A DNA stretch of 64,000 nt from CAMYOC01 sp963704875 (GTDB taxonomy: Bacteria; Pseudomonadota; Gammaproteobacteria; Steroidobacterales; XN24), in NCBI GenBank assembly GCA_963704875.1, contig CAVPIA010000008.1, positions 744,001-808,000 of the forward strand, read 5' to 3'. The notes below the pieces were generated by a model, which saw only the letters and a program-made list of their open reading frames with translations, was not told where the DNA came from and searched no databases. This document shows positions 17,424-25,918 of this stretch, piece by piece (position 1 is the stretch's first letter; each line of letters opens with the position of its first letter). The position numbers and the translations under genes were made by a program.

Positions 17424-18586
17424 CACCGCGGACAGGACAGCTCACCGCGCGGCCGTGGCGCAAAGCGGCGTGGATTTTTGTTGCGACGCTGCTGGCCGGC
17501 ACCTTGTTTAGCTGCGCCAGCTCGCGACAATCCTATAGCGGACCGCCAAGCGGGCATTTCGACGGCCAGCGTTTCCATATCGATCATCAGAAGACAAAGT
17601 CGCTGGGTGAGGTGCTCGCGTGGCAGTTCAACCGCGAGTCCGGCGGGCCCTGGGTGCGGGATATGGATGCGGTGCAATCTGCGCTGCCGCCCCGCCGGGT
17701 TGAGGATGATGAGCTCCGCGTTACTTTCGTCAATCACGCCACGGTGCTGATCCAGACTGCAGGCGTCAATCTGCTGACTGACCCGATCTGGTCGCAACGC
17801 GCCAGCCCGGTCTCATGGGCCGGCCCCGAACGTTACCGCCCTCCCGGCATCGGGCTGTCTCAATTGCCCCCGATAGACGCGGTACTCATCAGCCACAATC
17901 ACTATGACCACATGGATCTCGAAACCGTCAGCGCGTTGCAGCGTCAACATGATCCACTGTTCATCGTACCGCTGGGCAATTGCCTGTATCTGGACATGGG
18001 CGACAGTCCGCGTTGTCATGAACTGGACTGGTGGCAGGGATTTGATCTCGACAGCGATGTCCGGATAAGCGCGGCGCCGGTGCAACACTGGTCGCGGCGC
18101 GGCTTGTTTGATGCCAACAAGGCGCTTTGGGCCGGGTATATGATCGATACGGAGAGCCATCGGGTGTTTTTCGCTGGCGACACGGGATGGGGAGAGCATT
18201 TCGCTGAAATACGCGAGCGGCTGGGAGCGCCGGATCTGGCGATTCTGCCGATTGGCGCCTACCTGCCAAGGTGGTTTATGGCTTTTCAGCACATCAACCC
18301 TGAGGAAGCTGTTCAGGCGCATATTGAGCTGGGCGCGCGACGCAGCATGGCGATACATTTCGGCACCTTCCGTCTGGCTGACGACGGCCAGCAGCAGCCG
18401 GTTGACGAACTGCGTTCGAGCCTTGCAGCCGCCGGGCTGGGCGACGATTCATTCTGGATTCCACACAATGGTGAGCAACGTGACGCGAAACAACTCGGCC
18501 TGCAGACGCATCCGGCGGCCGCGGAAAACAGATCGCTGCCTGCAGGCGCGCTGGCCGATGCGTCTCTGATGCCGCAGGCAGAATGA
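17420..18586 (+). CDS. Metallo-beta-lactamase-fold hydrolase, NAPE-PLD-like, probable lipoprotein
   Basis: A 388-residue MBL-fold protein. Metal ligands are visible in SHNHYDHMD (H159, H161, D163, H164), in the later GDTGWG and in AIHFGTF. The overall layout (NHATVLIQ, DPIWSQRASP, RYRPPG) is that of the NAPE-phospholipase D / UlaG-like group. The N terminus has a basic stretch, a hydrophobic helix and Cys32 in a weak lipobox (LFSC), suggesting a lipoprotein. Substrate unknown; phosphodiester or lactone bonds are possible. It overlaps the GGT-like gene by ATGA, indicating translational coupling. Confidence 0.82.
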   Translation: MTPRTGQLTARPWRKAAWIFVATLLAGTLFSCASSRQSYSGPPSGHFDGQRFHIDHQKTKSLGEVLAWQFNRESGGPWVRDMDAVQSALPPRRVEDDELRVTFVNHATVLIQTAGVNLLTDPIWSQRASPVSWAGPERYRPPGIGLSQLPPIDAVLISHNHYDHMDLETVSALQRQHDPLFIVPLGNCLYLDMGDSPRCHELDWWQGFDLDSDVRISAAPVQHWSRRGLFDANKALWAGYMIDTESHRVFFAGDTGWGEHFAEIRERLGAPDLAILPIGAYLPRWFMAFQHINPEEAVQAHIELGARRSMAIHFGTFRLADDGQQQPVDELRSSLAAAGLGDDSFWIPHNGEQRDAKQLGLQTHPAAAENRSLPAGALADASLMPQAE

Positions 18587-18783
18587 TGAACGCGGTCGAA
18601 CCGGTGATCGAATGGACTTATGCATGTCCTCATTGTTGGGAGGACAACGTAGTTCTGATCGAAATGGTCGCGCCACCTGCCTCACTGATTGAGGATTGCC
18701 GGGTTTGCTGCCGCCCGATCGAACTGCGTATTTCTGTTTCCGCACAAGGGGTTGATGATGTGCTCGTGCTTGCCAGCGAATAG
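18583..18783 (+). CDS. CPXCG-motif cysteine-rich small protein
   Basis: A 66-residue protein with two zinc-ribbon-like pairs, C15-P-H-C18 and C39-R-V-C42 (or C43), matching the small cysteine-rich CPXCG family of unknown function. The family is widespread in proteobacteria. It overlaps the MBL-fold gene by ATGA and precedes btuD by 33 bp, so it is part of the same run of genes. Metal binding is inferred from the cysteines. Confidence 0.78.
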   Translation: MMNAVEPVIEWTYACPHCWEDNVVLIEMVAPPASLIEDCRVCCRPIELRISVSAQGVDDVLVLASE

Positions 18784-18816
18784 GCAATATCAATTGGCGA
18801 AGTCTGCACAGAGCCT

Positions 18817-19581
18817 GTGACAACGCTCGTCGCCAAACAGCTTGACGTGACCGCCGGCGATCGTCTGCTGGTCGAGAACCTGAATCTGACGCTGGAGGCC
18901 GGCAGCTTTGTCGCGGTGCTCGGGTGCAATGGCGCTGGCAAGACGAGCACGCTGCACGTGCTGGCCGGGTTGGCGCCCCCCGCGGGCGGCCAGGTGCTGA
19001 TGAATGGCATGGATATCTCGCAACGAAAGCGACGTCAGGTTGCGCGGGAACTCGGCGTGCTGATGCAGGAGTATGAAGACCCGTTCCCGGCAACAGTCAT
19101 GGAGACAGCACTTGTCGGCCGTCACCCGCATCTGGATTTCTGGCAGTGGGAAGGCCCGTCTGACGTCCGACTGGCGCAAGACGCCCTGAGTCTGGTCGGC
19201 CTTGAGGGGCTGCAGAACCGTGATCTGGATACCCTCTCCGGCGGCGAGCGGCGGCGACTGGCAATGGCGACCCTGCTGGTTCAGGATCCCTTGATCTTAT
19301 TGCTGGACGAGCCCGTCAGCCACCTCGACCCGAGTTATCAGCTGGCGATGATGAGATTGTTGCGCCAGCGGGCCGATCAGCACGCCTGTGTTGTGGCCAG
19401 CCTGCACGATGTCAATGCGGCGGCCCGCTTCTGTGATCAGTCCCTGCTGCTGTTCGGCGACGGCCGGTGGCTTTATGGCCCGACGGCCTCGGTGCTTACC
19501 GAAAAAAATCTGGGCGAACTCTATGGGCTACCGATGCGTGCGGTGCAATTCGAGTCCAGGCAGATTTTTGTCGACGCCTGA
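18817..19581 (+). CDS. btuD: ABC transporter ATP-binding protein, cobalamin/iron-chelate type
   Basis: A 254-residue ABC ATPase with Walker A GCNGAGKT (36-43), signature LSGGERRRLAMA, Walker B and D-loop LLLDEPVSHLD, and the switch histidine in SLHDVN. The subgroup (BtuD/FhuC/FepC) energises FecCD-type permeases. The start is GTG 18817. The likely partners are the permease at 10161 and the binding protein at 24061; the three are not in one operon here. Cobalamin is the favoured substrate because a riboswitch-controlled btuB lies 2 kb away. Confidence 0.85.
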   Translation: MTTLVAKQLDVTAGDRLLVENLNLTLEAGSFVAVLGCNGAGKTSTLHVLAGLAPPAGGQVLMNGMDISQRKRRQVARELGVLMQEYEDPFPATVMETALVGRHPHLDFWQWEGPSDVRLAQDALSLVGLEGLQNRDLDTLSGGERRRLAMATLLVQDPLILLLDEPVSHLDPSYQLAMMRLLRQRADQHACVVASLHDVNAAARFCDQSLLLFGDGRWLYGPTASVLTEKNLGELYGLPMRAVQFESRQIFVDA

Positions 19582-19614
19582 GCCCGGGCCTGACGCAACT
19601 CAGATTGTCCCAGC

Positions 19615-19651
19615 TGAAATTTCGCCATCTGAATATTCAAGCTAAATTTCA
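19615..19651. terminator. AT-rich inverted repeat between convergent btuD and phzF
   Basis: TGAAATTT (19615-19622) and its exact complement AAATTTCA (19644-19651) flank 21 bp that contain the palindrome GAATATTC. The repeat lies between two converging genes and includes the phzF stop codon. A weak two-way terminator is the simplest reading; the stem is only A-T rich. Confidence 0.35.
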
Positions 19652-20424
19652 ATAGTGCCCTGAAGATAGTGGCGAACCCGGCCCCCGATCTCTACCGTGT
19701 CCCCGAGAAAACGGCAGCGCAACTCTCCGCCACGGGTCGATAACTGCTTCGCCCTGAGCTCAGTGCGATCCAGGCGCTCGCTCCAATAGGGCACCAGGGC
19801 GCAGTGTGCCGAGCCGGTCACCGGATCCTCATTCACGCCGACCGCCGGCGCAAAAAAACGCGACACAAAGTCGATCGGCGCTCGGCCCGGCGCAGTCGCT
19901 ATGACGCCGGTATTGCCCAGTGCGGCGACTCGCGAAAAGTCGGGTTTGAGCCCGAGAATCTGATCCTGATCCGCGAATTCCGCAAGCAGATAATGCGCCC
20001 GCCAGCCCGCGATCGGCATGGCGCCGAGCGCTGCGGCCAGAGGCTCCAACCGCTCTCTGACCTGCGCCGGACGGGATGGAAAAACCAGCACCAGATGCTC
20101 GGCTTCACGCCTGACCCGCAGAGTGCCGGAACGGGACGAGAATTCGATCATGTCCGCGTCGGGGCGCAGGAATCGACTGATCACCGCAGCGCTGGCCAGC
20201 GTCGCATGGCCGCAAAGATCCACCTCTGCTGCAGGCGTAAACCAGCGAATCTGCCAGTGCTTGCCATCTGCCACAATAAATGCCGTTTCGGACAGATTGT
20301 TCTGATTCGCTATCGACTGCAACAGACCATCGTCAAGCCAGCGCGGAAGCACGCAAACTGCCGCCGGGTTACCGGTGAACGGTCCGGTTTCGAAAGCATC
20401 CACCCAATAGATTGGAATGCTCAC
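19642..20424 (-). CDS. PhzF-family isomerase
   Basis: A 260-residue protein of the PhzF / diaminopimelate-epimerase fold, with the family opening YWVDAFETGPFTGNPAAV and the motif GHATLASAAV holding the region of the catalytic acid (E45 expected in NLSETAF). Family members isomerise trans-2,3-dihydro-3-hydroxyanthranilate or unknown small molecules; there is no phenazine cluster here, so the substrate is unknown. Its start overlaps the hisN stop by 4 bp (ATGA). Confidence 0.88.
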   Translation of the reverse strand: MSIPIYWVDAFETGPFTGNPAAVCVLPRWLDDGLLQSIANQNNLSETAFIVADGKHWQIRWFTPAAEVDLCGHATLASAAVISRFLRPDADMIEFSSRSGTLRVRREAEHLVLVFPSRPAQVRERLEPLAAALGAMPIAGWRAHYLLAEFADQDQILGLKPDFSRVAALGNTGVIATAPGRAPIDFVSRFFAPAVGVNEDPVTGSAHCALVPYWSERLDRTELRAKQLSTRGGELRCRFLGDTVEIGGRVRHYLQGTIEI

Positions 20425-21182
20425 AAACAGGCGGAGATCTCGTCGTGCAGCAGTCCGTTGCTGGCTAGCACACTGGTGGTTTCCAGCCCCACTGCGTTTC
20501 CGTAGAGGTCGGTAAAACGTCCGCCCGCCTCTTCGACGATCAGTGACAATGCGGCGATATCCAGAATATTGACATCGGACTCGACCACAGCGTCGATACG
20601 CCCGGAAGCCAACAGATGGTAGTGATAGAAATCACCGTATCCCCGGATCCTGTCGACGCGTGCGACGACTTCACCCCATCCCGTCCAGGACTCACTGCTC
20701 GCCAGCGTGCGCAGGTTGCCGGTTGACAGCGCCGCCTGGTCGAGCGCCGCGATACTGCTGACCTGCAGGCGCTCACCATCCAGCCAGCTACCGTTTCCGG
20801 TTTCAGCCCAGGCCATCTCTTCGAAAGCGGGTGCGCTGGACACGCCGAGGATGATTCGGCCCTCGTGCATCAGAGCTATCTGGGTCGAAAAGAACGGGTA
20901 CCTGCGCACAAAACTCTTGGTGCCATCAATCGGATCTACCAGCCACAAGTAGCCTGAGTTGCCATCCTGTCTGCCGGTTTCCTCGCCGTAGAATCCGTGT
21001 TCCGGGAAACGCAGCGAGATCGTCTTCCGGATGACCTGTTCTGCCTCGATATCGGCGCGGGTCACCGGACTATTATCCGCCTTGAAGTTCACCTCGAACT
21101 GGCCGCGATAATAGTGCCGGATTACATCAGCAGCGGCGTGCGCCGCCTCCAGGGCTGCGCTTAAAAACGGGCTCTGTTCCAT
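20421..21182 (-). CDS. hisN: Inositol-monophosphatase-family histidinol-phosphatase
   Basis: A 253-residue magnesium-dependent phosphatase. Motif 1 YGEETG, motif 2 WLVDPIDGTKSFVRRYPFF and motif 3 SDVNILDIAAL are all present. The FVRxYPFF extension of motif 2 is typical of HisN-type histidinol-phosphatases, which make histidinol from histidinol phosphate, rather than SuhB. ATG 21182 is chosen; a GTG two codons earlier is possible. It is transcribed away from the btuB riboswitch and forms an overlapping pair with the PhzF-like gene. Confidence 0.87.
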   Translation of the reverse strand: MEQSPFLSAALEAAHAAADVIRHYYRGQFEVNFKADNSPVTRADIEAEQVIRKTISLRFPEHGFYGEETGRQDGNSGYLWLVDPIDGTKSFVRRYPFFSTQIALMHEGRIILGVSSAPAFEEMAWAETGNGSWLDGERLQVSSIAALDQAALSTGNLRTLASSESWTGWGEVVARVDRIRGYGDFYHYHLLASGRIDAVVESDVNILDIAALSLIVEEAGGRFTDLYGNAVGLETTSVLASNGLLHDEISACL

Positions 21183-21241
21183 GATCACTCTGTCCAGACG
21201 AAGATCCTGATTCTAGTCGATACGGAGGCATTGAGCGCTGG

Positions 21242-21270
21242 TTGACAATCTCAGCCCGCCTGCCTAGATT
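21242..21270 (+). promoter_or_regulatory. btuB promoter
   Basis: Perfect -35 TTGACA (21242-21247), 17-bp spacer and -10 TAGATT (21265-21270). The predicted start near 21277 is just upstream of the cobalamin riboswitch, so the aptamer lies at the 5' end of the transcript. Confidence 0.75.
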
Positions 21271-21282
21271 GGCCCGACTGCC

Positions 21283-21480
21283 TGGGTGTTCCCGACGAAG
21301 TGTGTCGGGATAACGGGAAGCCGGTGTCCCAAGTTTGGGAATTCCGGCGCTGCCCCCGCAACGGTGATCGAGTCAAGGTCGCGTCAGTGTCAGCGCCTGC
21401 TGCCACAGCCACTGTCCGGAAAGGGCGGGAAGGCGACGCAACCGGGGCATAAGCCTCGCTCGTCAGCCCGGAGACCGGCT
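21283..21480 (+). ncRNA. Cobalamin riboswitch (B12 element)
   Basis: A cis-acting RNA that binds adenosylcobalamin and lowers expression of the gene downstream. Visible conserved parts are the paired CCCGAC/GTCGGG arm (21291-21309), AACGGGAAGCCGGTG, the core CGCTGCCCCCGCAACGGT, GCCACTGTCC, GGGCGGGAAGGCG and the B12 box GTCAGCCCGGAGACCGGCT (21462-21480). The 130 bp from there to the btuB start should hold the expression platform; I could not decide between termination and translation control. It follows a strong promoter by about 10 bp. Confidence 0.95.
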
Positions 21481-21613
21481 CAGCAGCATGTACCGGATCC
21501 GCGTGGGGCGGACTTGCCGGGCAGAGCCTGCATCCGTTCTGCCGCAACCCCCTTCCGCCGCCGGTTTATCCGCGTTTTGATGCGTGCGGGCGAGTGCGCG
21601 GCGGGAGACTTCG

Positions 21614-23455
21614 ATGTTCAATCGTGAATCCACTGTTCTGGCGGCCTTTGTGCTGATCCAGACGCTTGTGCTGCCGGCGCGGGCGGCAGACGAGGCGCGG
21701 CGTGAACTGGCCCCGATTGTTGTGACCGCGACTCGCACTGCAGTCGCGTCCGATCACACACTCGCGCCGGTGACGGTCATTGAGCGGGCCGAAATAGAGC
21801 GCAGCATGGCGGTTAGTGTAGCCGAGCTACTGCGCTTTCACGGCGGCATAGAAGTCGCGAGCAACGGCGGGCCAGGACAGGTCACTTCGGTATTTATCCG
21901 CGGCGCCGAAAGCGATCAGACCCTGGTTCTGATCGACGGCGTTCGCATCAACTCAGGCACCTCCGGGATTGCTCCGATAGAGAATATTTCGCCAAACATC
22001 GTGGAGCGGATCGAAATCGTCAAAGGGCCCAGGGCAGCGCTGTATGGGTCAGAAGCAGTCGGTGGTGTGATCAACATCATCACGCGCAAGGACAACAGCG
22101 GCTTGAGGGCAAGCGCCTCCACCGGCGCGGGTCACTACGGCACGCGGACCGCAGCGGGAGAACTGGCAATTGCAGGCGCCGCCGGCGGCGGCGGAGTCAA
22201 CCTGTCCTGGCTGGATACCGATGGATTCCCGACCTTCACGGCGAGCGATAACGACGCCGGCTACGACAATCTGACCATAGACAGCTGGGGGCAAACCGAA
22301 ATCCATGGTGCCAAAGTCGGCGCCCATTTCTGGCGCGCGCATGGCACCACGGAGTACTCCGATTTCTTCCTGCTGCCGGTGAAGCAGCACTACACCAATA
22401 GCATCGGCCAGCTCAATTTCGAACTTGAGCCTGCGGCAAACTGGAACACGCGTCTTTCGCTTAGCCGGGTTTTTGACAAGATCGATCAGGGTAGCGGCGC
22501 GTTCGATCCTCAGGATTACACACGTACCGACCGTTACGAGCTTGATTGGCAGAACAACATCACGCTCAGGCCCTGGCTGGAACTGGTTGCCGGCCTGCAC
22601 GGCAGTCGCGAGCAGACCTCGGGCATCATTTTCGGTACCCCGCTTGAGAAACAGCCCGGGAGCGGCGATATCCATCAGGACGTTGACGCGGTTTACCTGG
22701 AGACCATCGGCCAGTTTGGCCGACAGCGGGTTGTGGCCGCAGTGCGTCGCTCCGATTACGACGTTTTCGGCACTGAGGACAGCTGGAACCTCGATTACGG
22801 CCTCGATATCGGCCGGGGTTTGCGTTTTACCGCCGGCGCCGGGCGCGCGTTCCGGGCGCCGACCAGCCTGGATCTGTATGGTTTCGGGGGCAATCCGGAC
22901 CTGAAGCCAGAAGTCTCGCACGCCTGGGATTTCAATTTCATCCAGCGGATCGGTGAGCACCAGACGCTGAGCATCGGTGGCTTTAGCAATCGCATCAAGA
23001 ATCTGATCGAATTCGTTTTTACCGATCCGGCAAACTTCGTCGGTGAAAACCGCAATGTCGAGAAGGCGCGCATCAATGGCGCGGAGCTCGCCTACAGATT
23101 TCAGGGCGAGGACTGGCACCTGCGCTGGGCAGCAACGTTACAGGATCCGAAGAATCTCACCGACGACGAGAAGCTGCTGCGCCGGGCGGACCGCTTGTTT
23201 ACGCTGGCACTGGTCCGGCAGTTCGGCCGTCACGAAGCCGGGATTGACTTGCTGGCCAGCGACGATCGTGAGGATTTCGGTGGCGCACGGTTGGCCGGCT
23301 ATATGCTGATCAACCTGAACGCGCGGATTCAGCTCTCGCGCCACCTCACCTTGCGCACAAAGGTCGAAAACCTTCTGGACAAGGATTATGAACTGGCAGC
23401 AGGCTACAACACCGCGGGTCGCGGCGCCTATGCGACCTTGAACTACGATTACTAA
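21614..23455 (+). CDS. btuB: TonB-dependent outer-membrane cobalamin receptor
   Basis: A 613-residue outer-membrane barrel that imports vitamin B12. Signal peptide to about residue 25 (PARA|AD), TonB box APIVVTATR, plug domain with FIRGAESDQTLVLIDGVRIN and YGSEAVGGVINIIT, then a barrel ending in Y-A-T-L-N-Y-D-Y with a terminal aromatic. ATG 21614 follows GGGAG by 7 bp; in-frame upstream codons would break the signal peptide. The cobalamin riboswitch in front fixes the substrate. A 15-bp tandem duplication spans the stop codon. Confidence 0.96.
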   Translation: MFNRESTVLAAFVLIQTLVLPARAADEARRELAPIVVTATRTAVASDHTLAPVTVIERAEIERSMAVSVAELLRFHGGIEVASNGGPGQVTSVFIRGAESDQTLVLIDGVRINSGTSGIAPIENISPNIVERIEIVKGPRAALYGSEAVGGVINIITRKDNSGLRASASTGAGHYGTRTAAGELAIAGAAGGGGVNLSWLDTDGFPTFTASDNDAGYDNLTIDSWGQTEIHGAKVGAHFWRAHGTTEYSDFFLLPVKQHYTNSIGQLNFELEPAANWNTRLSLSRVFDKIDQGSGAFDPQDYTRTDRYELDWQNNITLRPWLELVAGLHGSREQTSGIIFGTPLEKQPGSGDIHQDVDAVYLETIGQFGRQRVVAAVRRSDYDVFGTEDSWNLDYGLDIGRGLRFTAGAGRAFRAPTSLDLYGFGGNPDLKPEVSHAWDFNFIQRIGEHQTLSIGGFSNRIKNLIEFVFTDPANFVGENRNVEKARINGAELAYRFQGEDWHLRWAATLQDPKNLTDDEKLLRRADRLFTLALVRQFGRHEAGIDLLASDDREDFGGARLAGYMLINLNARIQLSRHLTLRTKVENLLDKDYELAAGYNTAGRGAYATLNYDY

Positions 23456-23476
23456 ACAGGCGATTACTAGACAGGC
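23447..23476 (+). repeat. 15-bp tandem duplication across the btuB stop
   Basis: GATTACTAAACAGGC (23447-23461) is followed directly by GATTACTAGACAGGC (23462-23476), differing at one base. Each copy carries a stop (TAA, then TAG) in the same frame, so read-through of the first would end five codons later. Confidence 0.85.
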
Positions 23477-23490
23477 GACGGAGACAGGAC

Positions 23491-24054
23491 ATGGGCAATC
23501 GGCTCAGCAAGATATACACCCGCACCGGCGACGCCGGCACGACCGGGCTCGGCGATGGCACCCGGGTTGCCAAGGATCACCCGCGGGTCGAGGCGTATGG
23601 GTCCACCGACGAATTGAACAGCGCGGTAGGCGTCATCCTGGCCAGCGGCGAAATACCCGAAGGGATCGCCAAATGCCTGACCGAGACCCAGCACGATCTG
23701 TTTGATCTCGGGGGCGAGCTTTGCATCCCCGGCAGCGAAGTCATGAACGCTGCACATGTTGAGCGTCTGGAGCGCGAACTGGATCGGCTCAACGAGTCTC
23801 TGCCTCCGCTCAGGGAATTTGTGCTGCCGGGGGGCGGTACGTCTGCCGCTGCCAGCCATATGGCCCGGACAATCTGCCGGCGCGCCGAGCGGCGGGTGCT
23901 GAGCCTGGCTTCAAACGAACCAGTGAACCCGGAGCTGGTCCGCTATCTGAACCGGTTGTCAGATTTGCTGTTTGTCATCGCCAGGGTATTCGCGCGACGA
24001 GACTGTGGTCAGGAAGTCCTCTGGCATCACCAGCGCGGGCGCAAACACGACTAA
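23491..24054 (+). CDS. Cob(I)alamin adenosyltransferase, PduO/MMAB type
   Basis: Transfers adenosyl from ATP to cob(I)alamin, giving coenzyme B12, in the cytoplasm. The 187-residue protein has the PduO-type ATP motif YTRTGDAGTTGLGDG at the N terminus, the VEAYGSTDELNSAVG helix and the C-terminal RYLNRLSDLLFVIAR segment. It lies 35 bp downstream of btuB and so is also under the riboswitch. In older naming it may be called cobO or pduO; it is not of the CobA/BtuR fold. Confidence 0.95.
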   Translation: MGNRLSKIYTRTGDAGTTGLGDGTRVAKDHPRVEAYGSTDELNSAVGVILASGEIPEGIAKCLTETQHDLFDLGGELCIPGSEVMNAAHVERLERELDRLNESLPPLREFVLPGGGTSAAASHMARTICRRAERRVLSLASNEPVNPELVRYLNRLSDLLFVIARVFARRDCGQEVLWHHQRGRKHD

Positions 24055-24060
24055 GGCCGG

Positions 24061-24930
24061 TCAGGACCCGTCTTCGCCGCCGCCTCGCGAGCCCTGCAAA
24101 CACTCGCAGATCTGCTCGACCCCCGCCAGTATCCGCGGGCCCGGCCGCGACACCAGATCTCTGTTTATCAGGTACAGGTGTCCATCACTGACCGCTTTCA
24201 GATGTTCGAATCGGTGCCAGCGCGCCAGCGGGTCGCTATCACCGTCGGCGGTCGCCAGAATGACCTGAGGATCGGCTGCTACGACTGCCTCGGCAGAGAC
24301 CTGCGCTGCCAGACCGGGCAGATCGGCGAACACGTTTTCTCCGCCACAAAGCTCAATCGCCTGGCTGATGATCTGAGCGCCGGTGACGGTATATAGCGGA
24401 CGCTCGGATATCTGAAAAAAGGTGCGCAATACGTCTCGTCCGGCGTAACGATCTGTCAAGGCCGAGAGTTCCCGCCGGTAGGCCTTGGCGCGACCGGCCG
24501 CCGCCTCCTCGTAACCGGTCAGACGTCCGATCTGCTCGAGTGCATCTGCAACCGATGCCAGGGTCGGTCCACCGGTCACCACGACTTCATAGCCGTCGCC
24601 ACGTAGTTGCTCTATCACCGCGGCCGGCGTGCCTCCGTCCCAGGCCAGCAGCAAATCCGGCTCCAGGCTGAGAATGCGCTCCCGATCGAGACGAAACGCG
24701 TCACCAACGCGGGGCAGTTGCCGCGCTGCATCCGGGAAGTCACTGTATTCGACCGTCGCTACCAGCGTTTCGCCCGCACCGGCAGCATAGACCAGCTCAG
24801 CGAGATGAGGCGACAGCGTAATCACGCGCGGGGAGGCATCCCGCATTTGCGCGTGCAAAGTCATGGTGACCAGGGCCAGTGAGACAAGCCCGGCCATCAT
24901 TACCGGGGCCAGCCGCCGAGAGGCCGTCAT
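24061..24930 (-). CDS. btuF: Periplasmic cobalamin-binding protein (BtuF-like)
   Basis: A 289-residue class III periplasmic binding protein. The N-terminal hydrophobic leader (about 1-28) is followed by RVITLSPHLAELVYAAGAG and later WDGGTPAAVIEQL, then a long spacer helix and a second lobe with ISQAIELCGGENVFADLPG, all family-typical. It should hand B12 to the BtuC/BtuD transporter. Assigned to cobalamin because it converges on the riboswitch-btuB-adenosyltransferase operon with a 6-bp gap. Its start overlaps ampE by 4 bp. Confidence 0.88.
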   Translation of the reverse strand: MTASRRLAPVMMAGLVSLALVTMTLHAQMRDASPRVITLSPHLAELVYAAGAGETLVATVEYSDFPDAARQLPRVGDAFRLDRERILSLEPDLLLAWDGGTPAAVIEQLRGDGYEVVVTGGPTLASVADALEQIGRLTGYEEAAAGRAKAYRRELSALTDRYAGRDVLRTFFQISERPLYTVTGAQIISQAIELCGGENVFADLPGLAAQVSAEAVVAADPQVILATADGDSDPLARWHRFEHLKAVSDGHLYLINRDLVSRPGPRILAGVEQICECLQGSRGGGEDGS

Positions 24931-25835
24931 ATCGCCAGGCCGAATACCGTCATCAGGGAAATCGCGGTCATCCAGATCAGCAAGGTACGCAGGATCAGTC
25001 GCACAGCCGCCTGTACCGGTGCGGTGTCAGCCGTCTGATCCGACCCGGCATCGCCGGAGCCACCGATCGCGCCGCGCCCGGCGCATGCAAGGATCTCGTC
25101 GTTGACGTGAAAGAACTTGTCGGAACAGGTGTCGTAGTATCCGCGCCAGTCGGACATCGCATCTTCAAAACTGCCCGCCATTGCATAGCTTAGCGCCAGC
25201 AGACGTGCCGGCATCCAGGCAAGCGCCCCGTAAACGGACTGCACAGCATGCAGATAGGCAGGATCCGCCTGGCCCTCGGCGCGCAGGCGCACGGTCTCGA
25301 ATACAGCCCGCCGGCGCATCAGGTCGGCGACCCGGAATAACCAGGCGCCGCTGGGTCCCAGCAACATGAACCAGAAGATCACGCCGAACATGCGATTATT
25401 GGCCTGCGCCAGAACCGCCTCTTCCACGGCCAGCACACGGCGGCCCTCGCTGCCGGCCAGATCGGCCTCGGCCAACGCTTTCGCCAGTCTGCGTGAAGCC
25501 TCGTGGTCCCCTTCAGCAACGGCATCGAGATACTCATCGACATCGCGGATCAGGTCTCGCGGACCGAAACTGAACACCAGCACCACTGCAGCGAAGGCCA
25601 GCGCCAGCAGTCCAAGCAGCACATGACTGAAAGCGACGGCCAGAAACAGCACCGGCAACACCGGCAGCACGATGATCAGGACCACCAGCAACAGCGCGGC
25701 CGCGCCCTGGCGCTGACCCATAAATCTGAAGCCGCGGTCGAAATATCCGTCCAGGCCTCGCGGCTCGCGCAAGGACAACAGCCGGGTCACGGTGCGCTCG
25801 AGCACCAGCGCGATGATCAGAGCAATCAATTTCAC
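24927..25835 (-). CDS. ampE: AmpE-like integral membrane protein (CobD/CbiB superfamily)
   Basis: A 302-residue membrane protein with several helices (about 45-85, 155-180, 283-302). AmpE is thought to be a signalling modulator beside AmpD and is related to the CobD/CbiB cobalamin synthases. The segment LVLERTVTRLLSLREPRGLD at the N terminus and AMAGSFEDAMSDW near residue 215 fit the family. GTG 25835 is chosen because it begins at the family N terminus; a TTG ten codons upstream keeps the frame open. ampD is next upstream and btuF overlaps downstream by ATGA. Confidence 0.82.
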   Translation of the reverse strand: MKLIALIIALVLERTVTRLLSLREPRGLDGYFDRGFRFMGQRQGAAALLLVVLIIVLPVLPVLFLAVAFSHVLLGLLALAFAAVVLVFSFGPRDLIRDVDEYLDAVAEGDHEASRRLAKALAEADLAGSEGRRVLAVEEAVLAQANNRMFGVIFWFMLLGPSGAWLFRVADLMRRRAVFETVRLRAEGQADPAYLHAVQSVYGALAWMPARLLALSYAMAGSFEDAMSDWRGYYDTCSDKFFHVNDEILACAGRGAIGGSGDAGSDQTADTAPVQAAVRLILRTLLIWMTAISLMTVFGLAI

Positions 25836-25918
25836 GTCAGGCCTGTCCTGGCAAGCATCTGGCAAGCGTCTGGCCGCAGACGGGTAGCAGCAGGCAATTA
25901 CTCGCGTTCATGCCCGGA

